Positions 25,602 to 34,416 are shown, counted from the stretch's first letter. The stretch: 45,347 nt of DNA from Oceanimonas sp052119705 (GCF_052119705.1 NZ_JBGQOP010000026.1:1-45347); one strand, 5' to 3'. Numbers and translations are program-made. Notes: generated by a model not told the origin, from the letters alone.

Positions 25602-26342
25602 CTATCGGGTAGGCAACGAATAATGGTGCTCGGCCCACTTTAGTAGCCCAGTAGAAATACTGGTAAATAAGAGAAAGGTCAGCGCCACCGCCATGTAAAA
25701 GGTAAAGGGCAATTGCGTGGCACCGGCGGCCAGCCCCGCCTTTCGCACCATGTCATCTAAGCCAATAATCGACACCAGCGCCGTAGTTTTAAGCAACACC
25801 AGCCAGTTATTGCCAAGCCCTGGCAATGCGTGGCGCATCATTTGTGGCAACAAGATGCGGCGCAGCACTTGGTTTTTGGTCATGCCATAGGCGCGCGCCG
25901 CTTCTAGCTCGCCGGCATCCACCGCCAACATGGCACCACGAAAGGTTTCCGTCATATAGGCGCCAAAGATAAAACCTATGGTCAGCACACCGGCAATAAA
26001 GGGGCTAATTTCCATATAATCCGGCACATAGCTGGTCCATTGGTGGGCGGGATTATCACCGCCAAACCACCCATTGAGGCGCTCATTTAAGGATAATAAG
26101 GCATAGTTAAGCAGCACTTGGCCGCCAAAAAATAACAGCATCATCAGCACTAAATCGGGAATACCACGTATTACCGTGGTATAGAGGGTAGCCAGCCAAC
26201 GGGCCGGCTTAAAAGTGGAGAGTTTAGCCAGCGCACCCAGCAAGCCCAGCGCTAAGGCTAGCAGTAGAGAAAGTAGCGCCACTTGTAGGGTGAGCTCGGC
26301 GCCTTGCAATAAGGAGCTTGCATATCCTTTTAAGTCCAGCAT
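25602..26342 (-). CDS. Basic amino acid ABC transporter permease (HisQ/AotQ-like)
   Basis: The protein has 246 aa with five predicted membrane segments and the EAA loop ELEAARAYGMTKNQVLRRILLPQMMRHALPGLGNNW. I chose the ATG at 26342 (MLDLKGYASSLLQGAELTLQ), because it has AGGAGG 5 nt upstream and fits the family start. An earlier in-frame start would add 14 residues of leader that overlap this ribosome-binding site. It is the partner of the permease at 24876-25565. Confidence 0.92.
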   Translation of the reverse strand: MLDLKGYASSLLQGAELTLQVALLSLLLALALGLLGALAKLSTFKPARWLATLYTTVIRGIPDLVLMMLLFFGGQVLLNYALLSLNERLNGWFGGDNPAHQWTSYVPDYMEISPFIAGVLTIGFIFGAYMTETFRGAMLAVDAGELEAARAYGMTKNQVLRRILLPQMMRHALPGLGNNWLVLLKTTALVSIIGLDDMVRKAGLAAGATQLPFTFYMAVALTFLLFTSISTGLLKWAEHHYSLPTR

Positions 26343-26422
26343 CACTCCCTCCTTTAATATTGGCTGCCACATATTGACGGCCAAGCTTGGAGCCTAAAAC
26401 AAACGGCCCTGAGTAAGCCTGC

Positions 26423-26460
26423 ACGCCACGTTAAGCGCGCACTACACTCATGAGTGGCGT
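26423..26460 (-). other. RNA hairpin after the binding-protein gene
   Basis: The stem ACGCCAC/GTGGCGT (26423-26429 with 26454-26460) begins at the stop codon of the binding-protein gene, and CACTCATGAGTG is an inner palindrome. No T run follows, so it is more likely an mRNA 3'-end stabiliser than a terminator. Such structures commonly keep binding-protein expression above that of the permeases. Confidence 0.5.
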
Positions 26461-27240
26461 TTATTCGCCATAAACGTCGTACTCAAAATACTTGTCATTC
26501 ACGGCTTTGTATTTGCCATTTTCTCTGAGCTCACCAATGGCTTTATTCAGCATCTGCTTCAAGTCTTGGTCTTGCTTGCGCACCGCTATGCCAAAACCTT
26601 CGCCAAACCATTTCTCATCGGTAATAGAAGGGCCAACAAAGGTATATTGGTCACCACCCTCTTTATTGAGCAGCCCCTCTTCAATGGCGGTGGCATCGAG
26701 AAAGACATAATCAACGCGGCCAGACTTCAAATCCAAGTAAGCCTCATCAGCGGTGCCGTAACGCACTAATGCCAATTCTTTACCGAAATTCTCACTTAAG
26801 TATTTATCGTGGGTGGTGGCAATTTGCACGCCCACTTTCTTACCCTTTAGCCCTTCTTTGCTTAGCTCAAGCGTCGCGTCTTTTTTGGCCACAAACTTGT
26901 TGGGAACCAGTGCATAGCGATTGGTAAAATCCACGGTGCGCTGTCGCTCTTCGGTGATCGACATGGCGGCAAGAATAGCGTCGTATCTACGCGCTAACAG
27001 TGCCGGTATTATGCCGTCCCAATCTTGGGCAATCAGCTTACACTTCACCTGCATCTGTTCGCACAGCGCATTGGCCATATCCACATCGAAACCTTGCAGC
27101 TGACCTTTTTCATCAGTCCAAGAAAACGGCGGATAGGCGCCTTCAATAGCAAAACGTACTGTCTTCCATTCCTTGGCGTGTACCGCACCCGCTGCCAGCG
27201 AGGCCATAATGGCACCGGCGATTAACAGTTTTTTCATCAT
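26461..27240 (-). CDS. Periplasmic basic amino acid-binding protein (ArgT/HisJ/AotJ-like)
   Basis: The protein has 259 aa with a cleavable signal ending in AAGAVHA. The solute-binding family 3 fold shows VRFAIEGAYPPFSW, LQGFDVDMANALCEQM, AMSITEERQRTVDFTNRY and DEAYLDLKSGRVDYVFLDA. These features match the lysine-arginine-ornithine/histidine group. Two ATGs (27240, 27237) are possible; AAGGAGT upstream suits the first. It follows the ATPase gene and is separated from the permeases by a hairpin. The exact ligand among Lys, Arg, Orn and His is not decidable here. Confidence 0.92.
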   Translation of the reverse strand: MMKKLLIAGAIMASLAAGAVHAKEWKTVRFAIEGAYPPFSWTDEKGQLQGFDVDMANALCEQMQVKCKLIAQDWDGIIPALLARRYDAILAAMSITEERQRTVDFTNRYALVPNKFVAKKDATLELSKEGLKGKKVGVQIATTHDKYLSENFGKELALVRYGTADEAYLDLKSGRVDYVFLDATAIEEGLLNKEGGDQYTFVGPSITDEKWFGEGFGIAVRKQDQDLKQMLNKAIGELRENGKYKAVNDKYFEYDVYGE

Positions 27241-27335
27241 ATTACTCCTTGTATTACGATTGGTTTTACTAACAACGTCACTGTCTTACTCACGGCTTTA
27301 TTGCTTTTTTTGCTAAATGGGCCGCTCACCGCACT

Positions 27336-28103
27336 TTAATAAACAGAGGAAATAAACTGCTTAAAGCGCTCCGAGGTCGGATTAGCAAATACCTGCTTAG
27401 GATCCCCTTGCTCCTCTACGCGCCCTTGATGTAAAAACAGTAATTTATTCGACACTTCACGAGCAAAGCTCATCTCGTGGGTCACCACCAACATGGTGCG
27501 CCCTTCTTCGGCAAGGCTCTTCATCACCGCCAAGACTTCACCAACCAGCTCAGGATCCAGTGCCGAGGTAGGCTCGTCAAATAACATAACTTGCGGCTCC
27601 ACCGCCAAGGCGCGGGCGATGGCGGCTCTTTGTTGCTGACCACCAGATAGATGATTAGGGTAGGCATCCCGCTTCTCATACAAACCGACTTTTTGTAACA
27701 AAGCCTCCGCCTGGGCTATAGCCTGCTTTTTCGGCACGTTAAGCACCTGAATTGGCACTTCTATGATGTTTTCCAAGATGGTCATGTGTGACCACAAATT
27801 AAACCCCTGAAACACCATGGCAAGACGCGAGCGAATGCGCTCCACTTGGCGCATATTAGCCGGCTGGCGCTCGCCGTTTTTAGCGGTGCGCATCTCAATC
27901 AATTCACCGTGCAGGCGCACCTCGCCGGCGCTGGGAATTTCCAGTAAATTAATGCAGCGTAACAAGGTCGACTTGCCGGATCCCGAAGCGCCAATAATGG
28001 AGATCACGTCGCCCTGCTCGGCCGTCACATCTATGCCTTTTAGTACGTCAAGCGAGCCAAAACTTTTATACAGGCCCGTCACCTCAAGGGCTGGTTTATT
28101 CAT
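27336..28103 (-). CDS. Basic amino acid ABC transporter ATPase (HisP/AotP-like)
   Basis: The protein has 255 aa. Walker A GASGSGKST is at 38-46, followed by the Q-loop (MVFQGFNLWSHMT), signature LSGGQQQR, Walker B VMLFDEPTSALDPE and the switch His (VVTHEMSFA). It contains the insertion before the Q-loop typical of HisP (NGERQPANMRQVERIRSR), which ArtP lacks. The ATG at 28103 has AAGGA 6-7 nt upstream; the GTG at 28121 lacks one. The order ATPase-binding protein-permease-permease is that of artPIQM, although the sequences are nearer HisP/AotP. Confidence 0.94.
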   Translation of the reverse strand: MNKPALEVTGLYKSFGSLDVLKGIDVTAEQGDVISIIGASGSGKSTLLRCINLLEIPSAGEVRLHGELIEMRTAKNGERQPANMRQVERIRSRLAMVFQGFNLWSHMTILENIIEVPIQVLNVPKKQAIAQAEALLQKVGLYEKRDAYPNHLSGGQQQRAAIARALAVEPQVMLFDEPTSALDPELVGEVLAVMKSLAEEGRTMLVVTHEMSFAREVSNKLLFLHQGRVEEQGDPKQVFANPTSERFKQFISSVY

Positions 28104-28153
28104 GGCGAATCCTTGCTGCACGGGCCATTACGACCTAAAACCATCACCAGCTA

Positions 28154-28176
28154 ACAGTTGCTAAATTAACAACTGT
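28154..28176. promoter_or_regulatory. Inverted repeat upstream of the ABC importer operon
   Basis: ACAGTTG (28154-28160) and CAACTGT (28170-28176) are perfect mirror arms with a 9-nt AT-rich centre, about 50 nt before the ATPase gene. It does not fit the ArgR box. It could be an operator or a weak stem. The rest of the 367-nt divergent gap (28104-28470) shows no gene or riboswitch that I recognise. Confidence 0.4.
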
Positions 28177-28470
28177 GTAACGAGCACTAAAAGCTAGCAG
28201 CTGTTTAGGCCAATAACAATAGAATGCCTTTTTCTGCTGCGTTAACTGTGTCTAAGACCATAAAAATAGTAAAAACAAGTCGTTAACTCGAACTCCGTTA
28301 GACTAGTTTAGCCACTCGACTGCGGCTAGACTTGGCCTTTAGTCACACGGGAGACTCACTCCTCGGGACCAGATAAGTGTAAACTAGCCTGCATGTCGAT
28401 TAGCCGTGCATCTATTATTGCCCATACCCTAATTCTTCATTCGCCCCGCTATTATGGGAAGTTAATCCTT

Positions 28471-29376
28471 ATGTATTCCGGCTTATTACTGGTGTTATTA
28501 CCGCTCGCACTGGGCTATTGCATACCTTGCCGCTCAACAGGCATTTTACGGCTGCTAAATCTGGCGGTGGCGCGCATGGTGTATCTGATTTTATTTTTAA
28601 TGGGCATCAGCCTTGCCTTCGTCGATAATCTGGTCAGCCACTTAGGTACAATTTTTAGCGTCAGCCTAGTGTTTTTGGCCTGCATTAGTGTGGCCAACTT
28701 AAGCGCCCTGTGGTGGCTAGACCGCCGCCATAATCGTCTTGAGGGCACCATTGGCGCGCCTTTACTCAGTAAGTGGCGTTTATTATTAGACTCTGTGTGG
28801 TTGTGTGCGGTGATCTTAGCCGGTGTGGCCATAGGCCAAGTATTAGATGCCAGCTGGTTTGCGGTAGACACCTTAAGCGAATGGGCGCTGATGCTACTGT
28901 TACTGCTGATTGGCATACATCTGCGCAACTCCGGTATGCCGCTGCGGCAAATTTTGCTTAATCCCTGGGGGTTAAAAATTGCAGGGTTAGTCTTGGTCAG
29001 CTCTTGGTTTGGCGGTGCGGCGGGCGCTTGGGCTTTAGGCATGCCTTTAGCCCAAGGCTTGGCGTTTTCATCGGGTTATGGTTGGTATTCGCTGTCGGGG
29101 ATCTTAATTACCGACCAACTGGGACCGGTACTGGGCAGCGCCGCTTTTATTAACGATCTCGCCCGCGAGCTGTTCGCCATCATGTTGATCCCCACTCTAA
29201 TGCGCCGCTTTCCCTCGGCCGCCATCGGCTATGGCGCCGCCACCGCCATGGACTTTACGCTGCCGGTGTTACAACGCAGTGGCGGTGTGTCCGTGGTACC
29301 TGTGGCCATCGTCTCGGGCTTCATCTTGAGCTTGGCCGCCCCCATTTTTATGCTGGGTTTTTTATCATTGGGTTAA
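28471..29376 (+). CDS. lysO: LysO lysine exporter (DUF340 family)
   Basis: The protein has 301 aa (E. coli LysO/YbjE 299). The ATG at 28471 gives MYSGLLLVLLPLALGYCIP, matching the E. coli start. About eight membrane segments carry the conserved blocks VYLILFLMGISLAFVDNL, GIHLRNSGMPLRQI, SGYGWYSLSGILITDQLGPV and AAFINDLARELFAIMLIP, with the acidic residues (Asp, Glu) typical of the family. It mediates lysine export and sensitivity to the toxic analogue thialysine. It is divergent from the basic amino acid importer and is followed by asd in the lysine pathway. The ribosome-binding site is weak. Confidence 0.94.
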   Translation: MYSGLLLVLLPLALGYCIPCRSTGILRLLNLAVARMVYLILFLMGISLAFVDNLVSHLGTIFSVSLVFLACISVANLSALWWLDRRHNRLEGTIGAPLLSKWRLLLDSVWLCAVILAGVAIGQVLDASWFAVDTLSEWALMLLLLLIGIHLRNSGMPLRQILLNPWGLKIAGLVLVSSWFGGAAGAWALGMPLAQGLAFSSGYGWYSLSGILITDQLGPVLGSAAFINDLARELFAIMLIPTLMRRFPSAAIGYGAATAMDFTLPVLQRSGGVSVVPVAIVSGFILSLAAPIFMLGFLSLG

Positions 29377-29385
29377 GCCATAGCC

Positions 29386-29482
29386 GAAAGCTAGAAGCTA
29401 GAAGCTAGAAGCTAGAAGAAAGCCTATGATTGTGGTCTTAAGTATTTTTCTTACCGCTTTCAGCTTCTGGCTTAAAGCTTTC
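29386..29482. repeat. GAAGCTA heptamer tract with opposing arm between lysO and asd
   Basis: The left arm, from 29386, is GAAAGCTA followed by GAAGCTA units to about 29414 and ends AGAAGAAAGC. The right arm, 29456-29482, reads on the minus strand GAAAGCTTTAAGCCAGAAGCTGAAAGC. The arms are partly complementary around a loop of about 30 nt. The tract begins 9 nt after the lysO stop. Confidence 0.75.
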
Positions 29483-29614
29483 CCTTAAGAGCTAATTGCG
29501 GCTAAATTGCTCTGTTATGGTCGGAATATCCCTTTATTTCTTGCACCTTGGCGCTCAATCAGTATTGTGAATAGAGATTTTGATTTATTTACTTCCAAAG
29601 GAAGGACACTTGAT

Positions 29615-30718
29615 ATGAAAACTGTAGGTTTGGTCGGTTGGCGCGGTATGGTGGGATCGGTATTAATGAGCCGCATGGTGGAAGAAGGCGATTTTTCCCG
29701 TATTAAACCGGTCTTTTTTACTACCTCGCAAGCGGGCCAAGCGGCTCCGGACTTCGGCACAGATGCCGGTACCCTGCAAAATGCCTACGATATAGAAGCC
29801 CTCAAGGCGCTGGACGTAGTTCTTACCTGCCAAGGCGGCGATTACACCAAAGAAGTGTATCCAAAACTTCGAGCAGCAGGCTGGAACGGCTACTGGATTG
29901 ATGCGGCATCTGCACTGCGCATGGAAGACGATGCCTTAATTATCTTGGATCCGGTCAACGGCAACAAAATTCAAGACGCATTAGCCAATGGCGCCAAAAC
30001 CTTTGTCGGCGGCAACTGTACCGTGAGCTTAATGCTGATGGCGCTGGGCGGTTTGTTTGAACATGACTTAGTGGAATGGGTAGCTGTATCTACCTATCAA
30101 GCGGCCTCCGGCGGCGGCGCGCGCCACATGCGTGAGCTAGTTAGCCAAATGGGCATCTTGCACAATGAAGTCAGCGACGAATTGGCGGATCCCGCTTCTG
30201 CCATTTTAGAGCTAGAGCGCAAGGTGACCGAAAAAACCCGCAGTGGCGACTTGCCGACCGATAACTTCGGCGTGCCCCTAGCCGGCAGCTTGATCCCGTG
30301 GATTGATACTCAGCTGGAAAACGGCCAAAGCCGCGAAGAGTGGAAAGGCCAAGCCGAGACCAACAAGATCTTGGGCGTTAGCCAAATCATTCCGGTAGAC
30401 GGCCTGTGCATTCGCATTGGCGCACTGCGCTGTCATAGCCAGTCGTTCACCATTAAGATGAAAAAAGACTTACCAATCAGCGAAATTGAGCAAATTTTGG
30501 CTGCCAATAACGATTGGGTGAAAGTGATCCCTAACGATCGCCAAGCCTCTATGGAGCAACTGACGCCTGCCGCCGTAACCGGTACCTTAACCGTACCCGT
30601 AGGTCGTTTGCGCAAGCTAAATATGGGTCCTGAATATCTGTCCGCCTTCTCGGTAGGCGATCAGTTGTTATGGGGTGCCGCCGAGCCGCTGCGCCGCATG
30701 CTGCATTTGTTGCCATAA
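29615..30718 (+). CDS. asd: Aspartate-semialdehyde dehydrogenase (Asd)
   Basis: The protein has 367 aa (E. coli 367). It reduces aspartyl phosphate to aspartate semialdehyde, the branch point to lysine/DAP, threonine and methionine. VGLVGWRGMVGSVLMSRM is the NADP-binding start. The catalytic Cys135 lies in FVGGNCTVSLMLMALGGLF, exactly the E. coli position, and the His region follows (LRCHSQSFTIKMKKD). I chose the ATG at 29615 with AAGGA about 8 nt upstream; the longer frame would add 36 residues with no family match. A strong terminator follows. Confidence 0.96.
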   Translation: MKTVGLVGWRGMVGSVLMSRMVEEGDFSRIKPVFFTTSQAGQAAPDFGTDAGTLQNAYDIEALKALDVVLTCQGGDYTKEVYPKLRAAGWNGYWIDAASALRMEDDALIILDPVNGNKIQDALANGAKTFVGGNCTVSLMLMALGGLFEHDLVEWVAVSTYQAASGGGARHMRELVSQMGILHNEVSDELADPASAILELERKVTEKTRSGDLPTDNFGVPLAGSLIPWIDTQLENGQSREEWKGQAETNKILGVSQIIPVDGLCIRIGALRCHSQSFTIKMKKDLPISEIEQILAANNDWVKVIPNDRQASMEQLTPAAVTGTLTVPVGRLRKLNMGPEYLSAFSVGDQLLWGAAEPLRRMLHLLP

Positions 30719-30748
30719 GACTGACTATTTTAAGTTAGTTACACTATC

Positions 30749-30774
30749 AAGCCCGCCATTTGGCGGGCTTTTTT
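30749..30774 (+). terminator. Rho-independent terminator of asd
   Basis: The stem AAGCCCGCCA/TGGCGGGCTT (30749-30758 with 30761-30770) is followed by a T6 tract. Confidence 0.92.
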
Positions 30775-30788
30775 ATGGATGAGTAAGA

Positions 30789-30809
30789 GTGAGGGGTAAA
30801 TAGTGAAGA
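30789..30809 (+). repeat. Short GTRARRN heptamer tract after asd
   Basis: Three units run consecutively: GTGAGGG, GTAAATA, GTGAAGA. They form a single arm without a clear partner. They sit beyond the asd terminator, 70 nt from the stop, the exception to the usual spacing. Confidence 0.6.
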
Positions 30810-30921
30810 GGACGAGCTAACTGCAAACCCAAGATCCTGACGTGCGGCACATGACGGCGTAAATTCGAAACGTGGCCTGGTGTTTAACGATAGAAATTTC
30901 TTTTCAAATCTTATCCCTATT

Positions 30922-30957
30922 TTTCCGTGCATTCCGTGTTCTTCCGTGGCAAAAAAT
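30922..30957. repeat. Solo CCGTGG arm between asd and ycaO
   Basis: CCGTGCATT, CCGTGTTCTT and CCGTGGCAAAAAATT resemble the right arm of the CCACGG elements at 24690 and 45020, but no left arm is found. In the rest of the 416-nt gap (30719-31134) I see only a 7-bp hairpin TTTCGAC-TGC-GTCGAAA at 30972-30988 without a T run. Confidence 0.6.
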
Positions 30958-31134
30958 TCTCTTGTTGTTGGTTTCGACTGCGTCGAAATGCGAGAGCAAG
31001 CGTTCGCCTACAAGCTTACCGCTGCCCAAGCGCCTAGATTTAGTGGCATGCGTCTTTAGTGTTAAACAAAACTTGTTCACAAAATCGCCTCGGGTTAGGA
31101 TCTGCCTCCTTTTTGCCGATCACTTGAGGCTCTC

Positions 31135-32895
31135 ATGAAAACATTCATTCCTAGCAAAGATGCTGCGCTGGAAGACTCTATTAGCTACTTTCAGCAACAA
31201 CTCATCCAGCTTGGCTTTGATATTGAAGAAGCCTCTTGGCTCAACCCTGTGCCTAACGTGTGGTCGGTACATATTCGCGATAAAAGCTGTGGCCTATGTT
31301 TTACCAACGGTAAAGGCGCCAGCCAAAAAGCTGCACTGGCGTCGGCATTAGGCGAGTACTTTGAGCGTTTGGCGACTAACTACTTTTTTGCCGACTTTTA
31401 CTTGGGCCAAAACATAGCCGACGGCGACTTCGTGCATTACCCCAATGAAAAGTGGTTTACGCTGACCGACGATAACAGCTTGCCTAAGGGCATACTGGAT
31501 GACTACACCCGCGGCTTCTACGACCCGGAAGGCGAGCTGACCGCCGACATGCTGATCGACTTGCAGTCTGGCAACGACAATCGCGGCATCTGTGCCCTGC
31601 CTTTTGAGCGTCAAGGTGATTTAGAAACCGTTTATATTCCCATGAATATCGTCGGCAACTTATACGTGTCTAACGGCATGAGCGCCGGTAACACCCGCAC
31701 CGAAGCCCGCACTCAAGGCCTGTCTGAGGTGTTTGAGCGCAGCATTAAGAATCGCATTATAGCTGAGCGCATCAGCCTGCCGAAAATTCCTGCCGAAGTG
31801 TTAGCCCGCTATCCGCATATTGAAGCGCCGATTGCCGCATTAGAAGCCGAAGGCTATCCCATTCATGCCTTCGATGCCTCACTGGGCGGGGAATATCCGG
31901 TGATCTGCGTGGTGTTATTTAACCCTAACAACAGCACCTGTTTTGCTTCATTTGGTGCTCATCCGCGTTTTGAAGTGGCGTTAGAGCGCACCGTGACCGA
32001 GCTATTACAGGGTCGCAGCCTCAAAGATTTAGACGTGTTTGTGCCACCGTCGTTTGAAGATGACGAAGTGGCAGATCACCATAATCTGGAAACGCACTTT
32101 ATCGACTCGTCGGGTTTGATCAGCTGGGACTTGTTCCAAGACCAAGCCGATTATGAGTTTGCGGACTGGGACTTTAGCGGCACGTCAGAGCAAGAGTTTA
32201 CCCACCTATTAGCGATTTTTGACCGTCTCAAGCAGCCTGTTTATATCGCAGATTACGAGCACTTAGGCGTGTATGCTTGCCGTATTTTGGCGCCGGGTAT
32301 GTCGGACATTTATCCGGCCGACGACCTCACCATGGCCAACAACAACATGGGTGCGCATTTGCGCGCCACCTTGTTAAGCCTGCCAGAAAGTGATGCAGAT
32401 GCCGAGCAGCTAATGAGCTTGTATGAGTTGTTAGAAGAAGAAGGTTTCGATGACTTTACGCGTATTCGTGAACTGCTGGGCATTGCCTCTACTAAGGGCA
32501 CCGCTTGGCACACCTTGCGCATCGGCGAGCTGAAATGCATGTTAGCCTTAGCGGCCAATGAGTTAGCGTTAGCGCTGGAATACGCCGACTGGACCTTGAG
32601 CTTTAACGCTTCTGTATTTAGCGATGAGCGTCATCGTTATTATCGCTGCTTAAAAGCCGCCCTTGAGCTGCATTTGAGCGAAGACCGTGATCCCGCTCAG
32701 TATATCTCGGCTTTTAACAGCATGTTTAGTGAAGACACGGTAACGCAAGTGTGGGCACAAATTGCAGGCCAAGCGCGTTTTCATGGCCTAACTCGAGCCG
32801 ATGAAAGTTTAGCGGACTTCCCTACTCATCAGGCTCTACTGGCGGTGTATGAGAAGTTACAACAAGCGAAGCGTCAACACGCCGCAAGCCAATAG
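31135..32895 (+). CDS. ycaO: YcaO, ATP-dependent cyclodehydratase-fold accessory factor for RimO
   Basis: The protein has 586 aa, exactly the E. coli length. The YcaO domain occupies about residues 40-400 (KGASQKAALASALGEYFERLATNYFF, then SNGMSAGNTRTEARTQGLSEVFERSIKNRI, the ATP/Mg-binding helices). A C-terminal helical, TPR-like region from about 430 is typical of the E. coli type. E. coli YcaO supports beta-methylthiolation of ribosomal protein S12 with RimO; the E. coli-type ATP chemistry does not need a partner peptide. No peptide-natural-product genes flank it, which supports the housekeeping type. GAGG lies 6 nt before the ATG. Confidence 0.94.
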   Translation: MKTFIPSKDAALEDSISYFQQQLIQLGFDIEEASWLNPVPNVWSVHIRDKSCGLCFTNGKGASQKAALASALGEYFERLATNYFFADFYLGQNIADGDFVHYPNEKWFTLTDDNSLPKGILDDYTRGFYDPEGELTADMLIDLQSGNDNRGICALPFERQGDLETVYIPMNIVGNLYVSNGMSAGNTRTEARTQGLSEVFERSIKNRIIAERISLPKIPAEVLARYPHIEAPIAALEAEGYPIHAFDASLGGEYPVICVVLFNPNNSTCFASFGAHPRFEVALERTVTELLQGRSLKDLDVFVPPSFEDDEVADHHNLETHFIDSSGLISWDLFQDQADYEFADWDFSGTSEQEFTHLLAIFDRLKQPVYIADYEHLGVYACRILAPGMSDIYPADDLTMANNNMGAHLRATLLSLPESDADAEQLMSLYELLEEEGFDDFTRIRELLGIASTKGTAWHTLRIGELKCMLALAANELALALEYADWTLSFNASVFSDERHRYYRCLKAALELHLSEDRDPAQYISAFNSMFSEDTVTQVWAQIAGQARFHGLTRADESLADFPTHQALLAVYEKLQQAKRQHAASQ

Positions 32896-32898
32896 CGA

Positions 32899-32919
32899 GA
32901 AGCTAGAAGCTAGAAGCTA
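32899..32919 (+). repeat. GAAGCTA heptamer tract after ycaO
   Basis: Three perfect GAAGCTA units start 3 nt after the ycaO stop. It is the same unit as the tract after lysO. Confidence 0.85.
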
Positions 32920-32927
32920 TACAAAGC

Positions 32928-32953
32928 AAAAACCGGCCTAGGCCGGTTTTTTT
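32928..32953. terminator. Bidirectional terminator between ycaO and the DsbA-family gene
   Basis: A perfect palindrome is centred on CTAG, with arms AAAAACCGGCC/GGCCGGTTTTT, and A and T runs serve both strands. Confidence 0.88.
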
Positions 32954-32990
32954 ATGTCTAATGAAGAGCTTAAATAAAACTACTTATCAG

Positions 32991-33725
32991 TTAAGACTTT
33001 TTGTCTTTCAAAATTTCTTTTAAGCCTGCTACATCTACAGCCCCTGGAATTAAGGTGCCGTCAGGGAACACTAAGGCTGGAGTACCGTTCAAGCCTAAGC
33101 TTCTAAACAAACTCAGATTTTGATTAAGCTTATCCGATACTTTTTTATCGTCAGCGGCAGCCAATAAGGCCTTGCTATCTAAACCGGCTTTGTCGGCAAT
33201 GCTCGCCAAGGCGGCACTTGACACTTTCTTTTGGTTCATCAGAGCTTGATGCAGCTCTTCATACTGGCGAGGAGACTCCATGGCAGTAGCCAAGGCCAAG
33301 CGAGCCGCTTGTACTGAGTCTGGGCCTAAGATGCCGAGATCTTTCACTATGATCTTCAGCTCAGGCTCTTCTTTGATCATGGTCAGCAAGGTTGCATTCA
33401 TACGATGGCAATAAGGGCAGTTGTAGTCGGTGAAATACACCACTTCTATCTTGCCCTTAGGGTTACCCATGATGCCGTCGGTTTTATTGGCGAACAGCTG
33501 CTGTGACTGTTGTTTAAGCTGCTTAGAAAATTCGGCTTGGCTCGTCAGCTGATCTTTTTCTTCCAGCTTGATAATGGCTTCGCGCAAAATTTCAGGCTGT
33601 TCAAGCAAGGTTTCGCGCACCAACTTTTGGAATTCGGCACGGCTCATTTCCGCTTGAGCGGGAGCAGCAGACAATAGGCTCAAGGCTAACATAGGCGCCA
33701 AGGCGGGTAGGAACTTAACAGTCAT
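32991..33725 (-). CDS. DsbA-family periplasmic thiol-disulfide protein (ScsC/Com1-like)
   Basis: The protein has 244 aa. A signal peptide (to AAPAQA) precedes an N-terminal helical stalk (about 25-75, with EEKDQLTSQAEFSKQLKQQSQQ) and then a DsbA thioredoxin fold with YFTDYNCPYCHRM (Cys103, Cys106) and the cis-Pro loop LNGTPALVFPDG. The N-terminal helix plus CPYC pattern resembles ScsC/BdbD-like proteins, some of which are trimeric isomerases. No scs copper-resistance genes are nearby, so the target is unknown. The start at 33725 has GTGAG 7 nt upstream; the ATG at 33731 is too close. Confidence 0.85.
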   Translation of the reverse strand: MTVKFLPALAPMLALSLLSAAPAQAEMSRAEFQKLVRETLLEQPEILREAIIKLEEKDQLTSQAEFSKQLKQQSQQLFANKTDGIMGNPKGKIEVVYFTDYNCPYCHRMNATLLTMIKEEPELKIIVKDLGILGPDSVQAARLALATAMESPRQYEELHQALMNQKKVSSAALASIADKAGLDSKALLAAADDKKVSDKLNQNLSLFRSLGLNGTPALVFPDGTLIPGAVDVAGLKEILKDKKS

Positions 33726-33792
33726 CAGCATCTCACATAAAAAGGATGAAAAGGCAGCCTACCAGACCAGCAGTCGCAGCTGAAGGCTTATA

Positions 33793-34416
33793 TTATTTAT
33801 TAATAATATAATCACGATCCCGATAGGTGCAGAGCCACTGCGGTTTAAACACCACCAGCACGGTAATGGCCATGCCATTGAGCAAGGCTTCGGGGAATAA
33901 CAATAACGGCAGCACACTCAGATAATTATCAAAGACTACCTGCCAACTGTGTTGCTCAGTCCACACCATAAAGCCCGAGAACAGTAAGATTTTTAAGGTG
34001 ATAGTGAGAGCGGCATTCAAGAAACCGGCGACAAAAATATAAACAAACAAGTGGCGATACAAATAGCTGTAAGTTAATAAAAACAGCAAGTAGCTAGCAC
34101 TGAGCGGCACTATCACACCCAGCAATAAATTAGGCCCAAACATGGCCCAAGACTCAAAACCAAAGAGGGTGACCAGCAGTAAGCTTAACGCGGCCATCAG
34201 CATGCCCATGCGCCAACCCAGTAAGAGCGCAATCGTGGTTAAGCCCAGAAAGTGTACTTCTAAACCCGGTTTTACACCCGCTTGCAGCATCCATAACGGC
34301 ACCAAAGCAATGGCCGCACCAAAGCACAGATGATGACGGACTTTATCATTCAGCCAAGTCTGCCAATCAAAGCTCCAAGCCGCACCTAGCAGCACTAAGA
34401 TGCCTATTATTATCAC
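33793..34416 (-). CDS. CbiM-like energy-coupling factor permease-family membrane protein (COG3235 type)
   Basis: The protein has 207 aa with about six membrane segments. Its layout resembles the metal-uptake S-component CbiM/NikM family: a conserved His-containing loop (VKPGLEVHFLGLTTIALLLGWRMGML) and FVYIFVAGFLNAALT. No ATPase or T-component (CbiQ/CbiO) lies nearby, so whether it imports cobalt or nickel alone is unknown. The start is GTG with CAGGAG 7 nt upstream. It lies upstream of the DsbA-family gene on the same strand, with a 67-nt gap. Confidence 0.75.
   Translation of the reverse strand: MIIIGILVLLGAAWSFDWQTWLNDKVRHHLCFGAAIALVPLWMLQAGVKPGLEVHFLGLTTIALLLGWRMGMLMAALSLLLVTLFGFESWAMFGPNLLLGVIVPLSASYLLFLLTYSYLYRHLFVYIFVAGFLNAALTITLKILLFSGFMVWTEQHSWQVVFDNYLSVLPLLLFPEALLNGMAITVLVVFKPQWLCTYRDRDYIINK

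Noticed and set aside
29377..29614. Lysine riboswitch upstream of asd (and of lysO at 28104-28470)
   Set aside because: I could not find the conserved core of the lysine riboswitch; the asd leader holds only the GAAGCTA repeat hairpin.
30972..30988. Hairpin TTTCGAC-TGC-GTCGAAA as a terminator
   Set aside because: It has a 3-nt loop and no T tract, so it is only noted.
30872..31138. 88-codon plus-strand frame before ycaO
   Set aside because: It is translated through the solo CCGTGG repeat arm, has no ribosome-binding site or recognisable domain, and overlaps the ycaO start.
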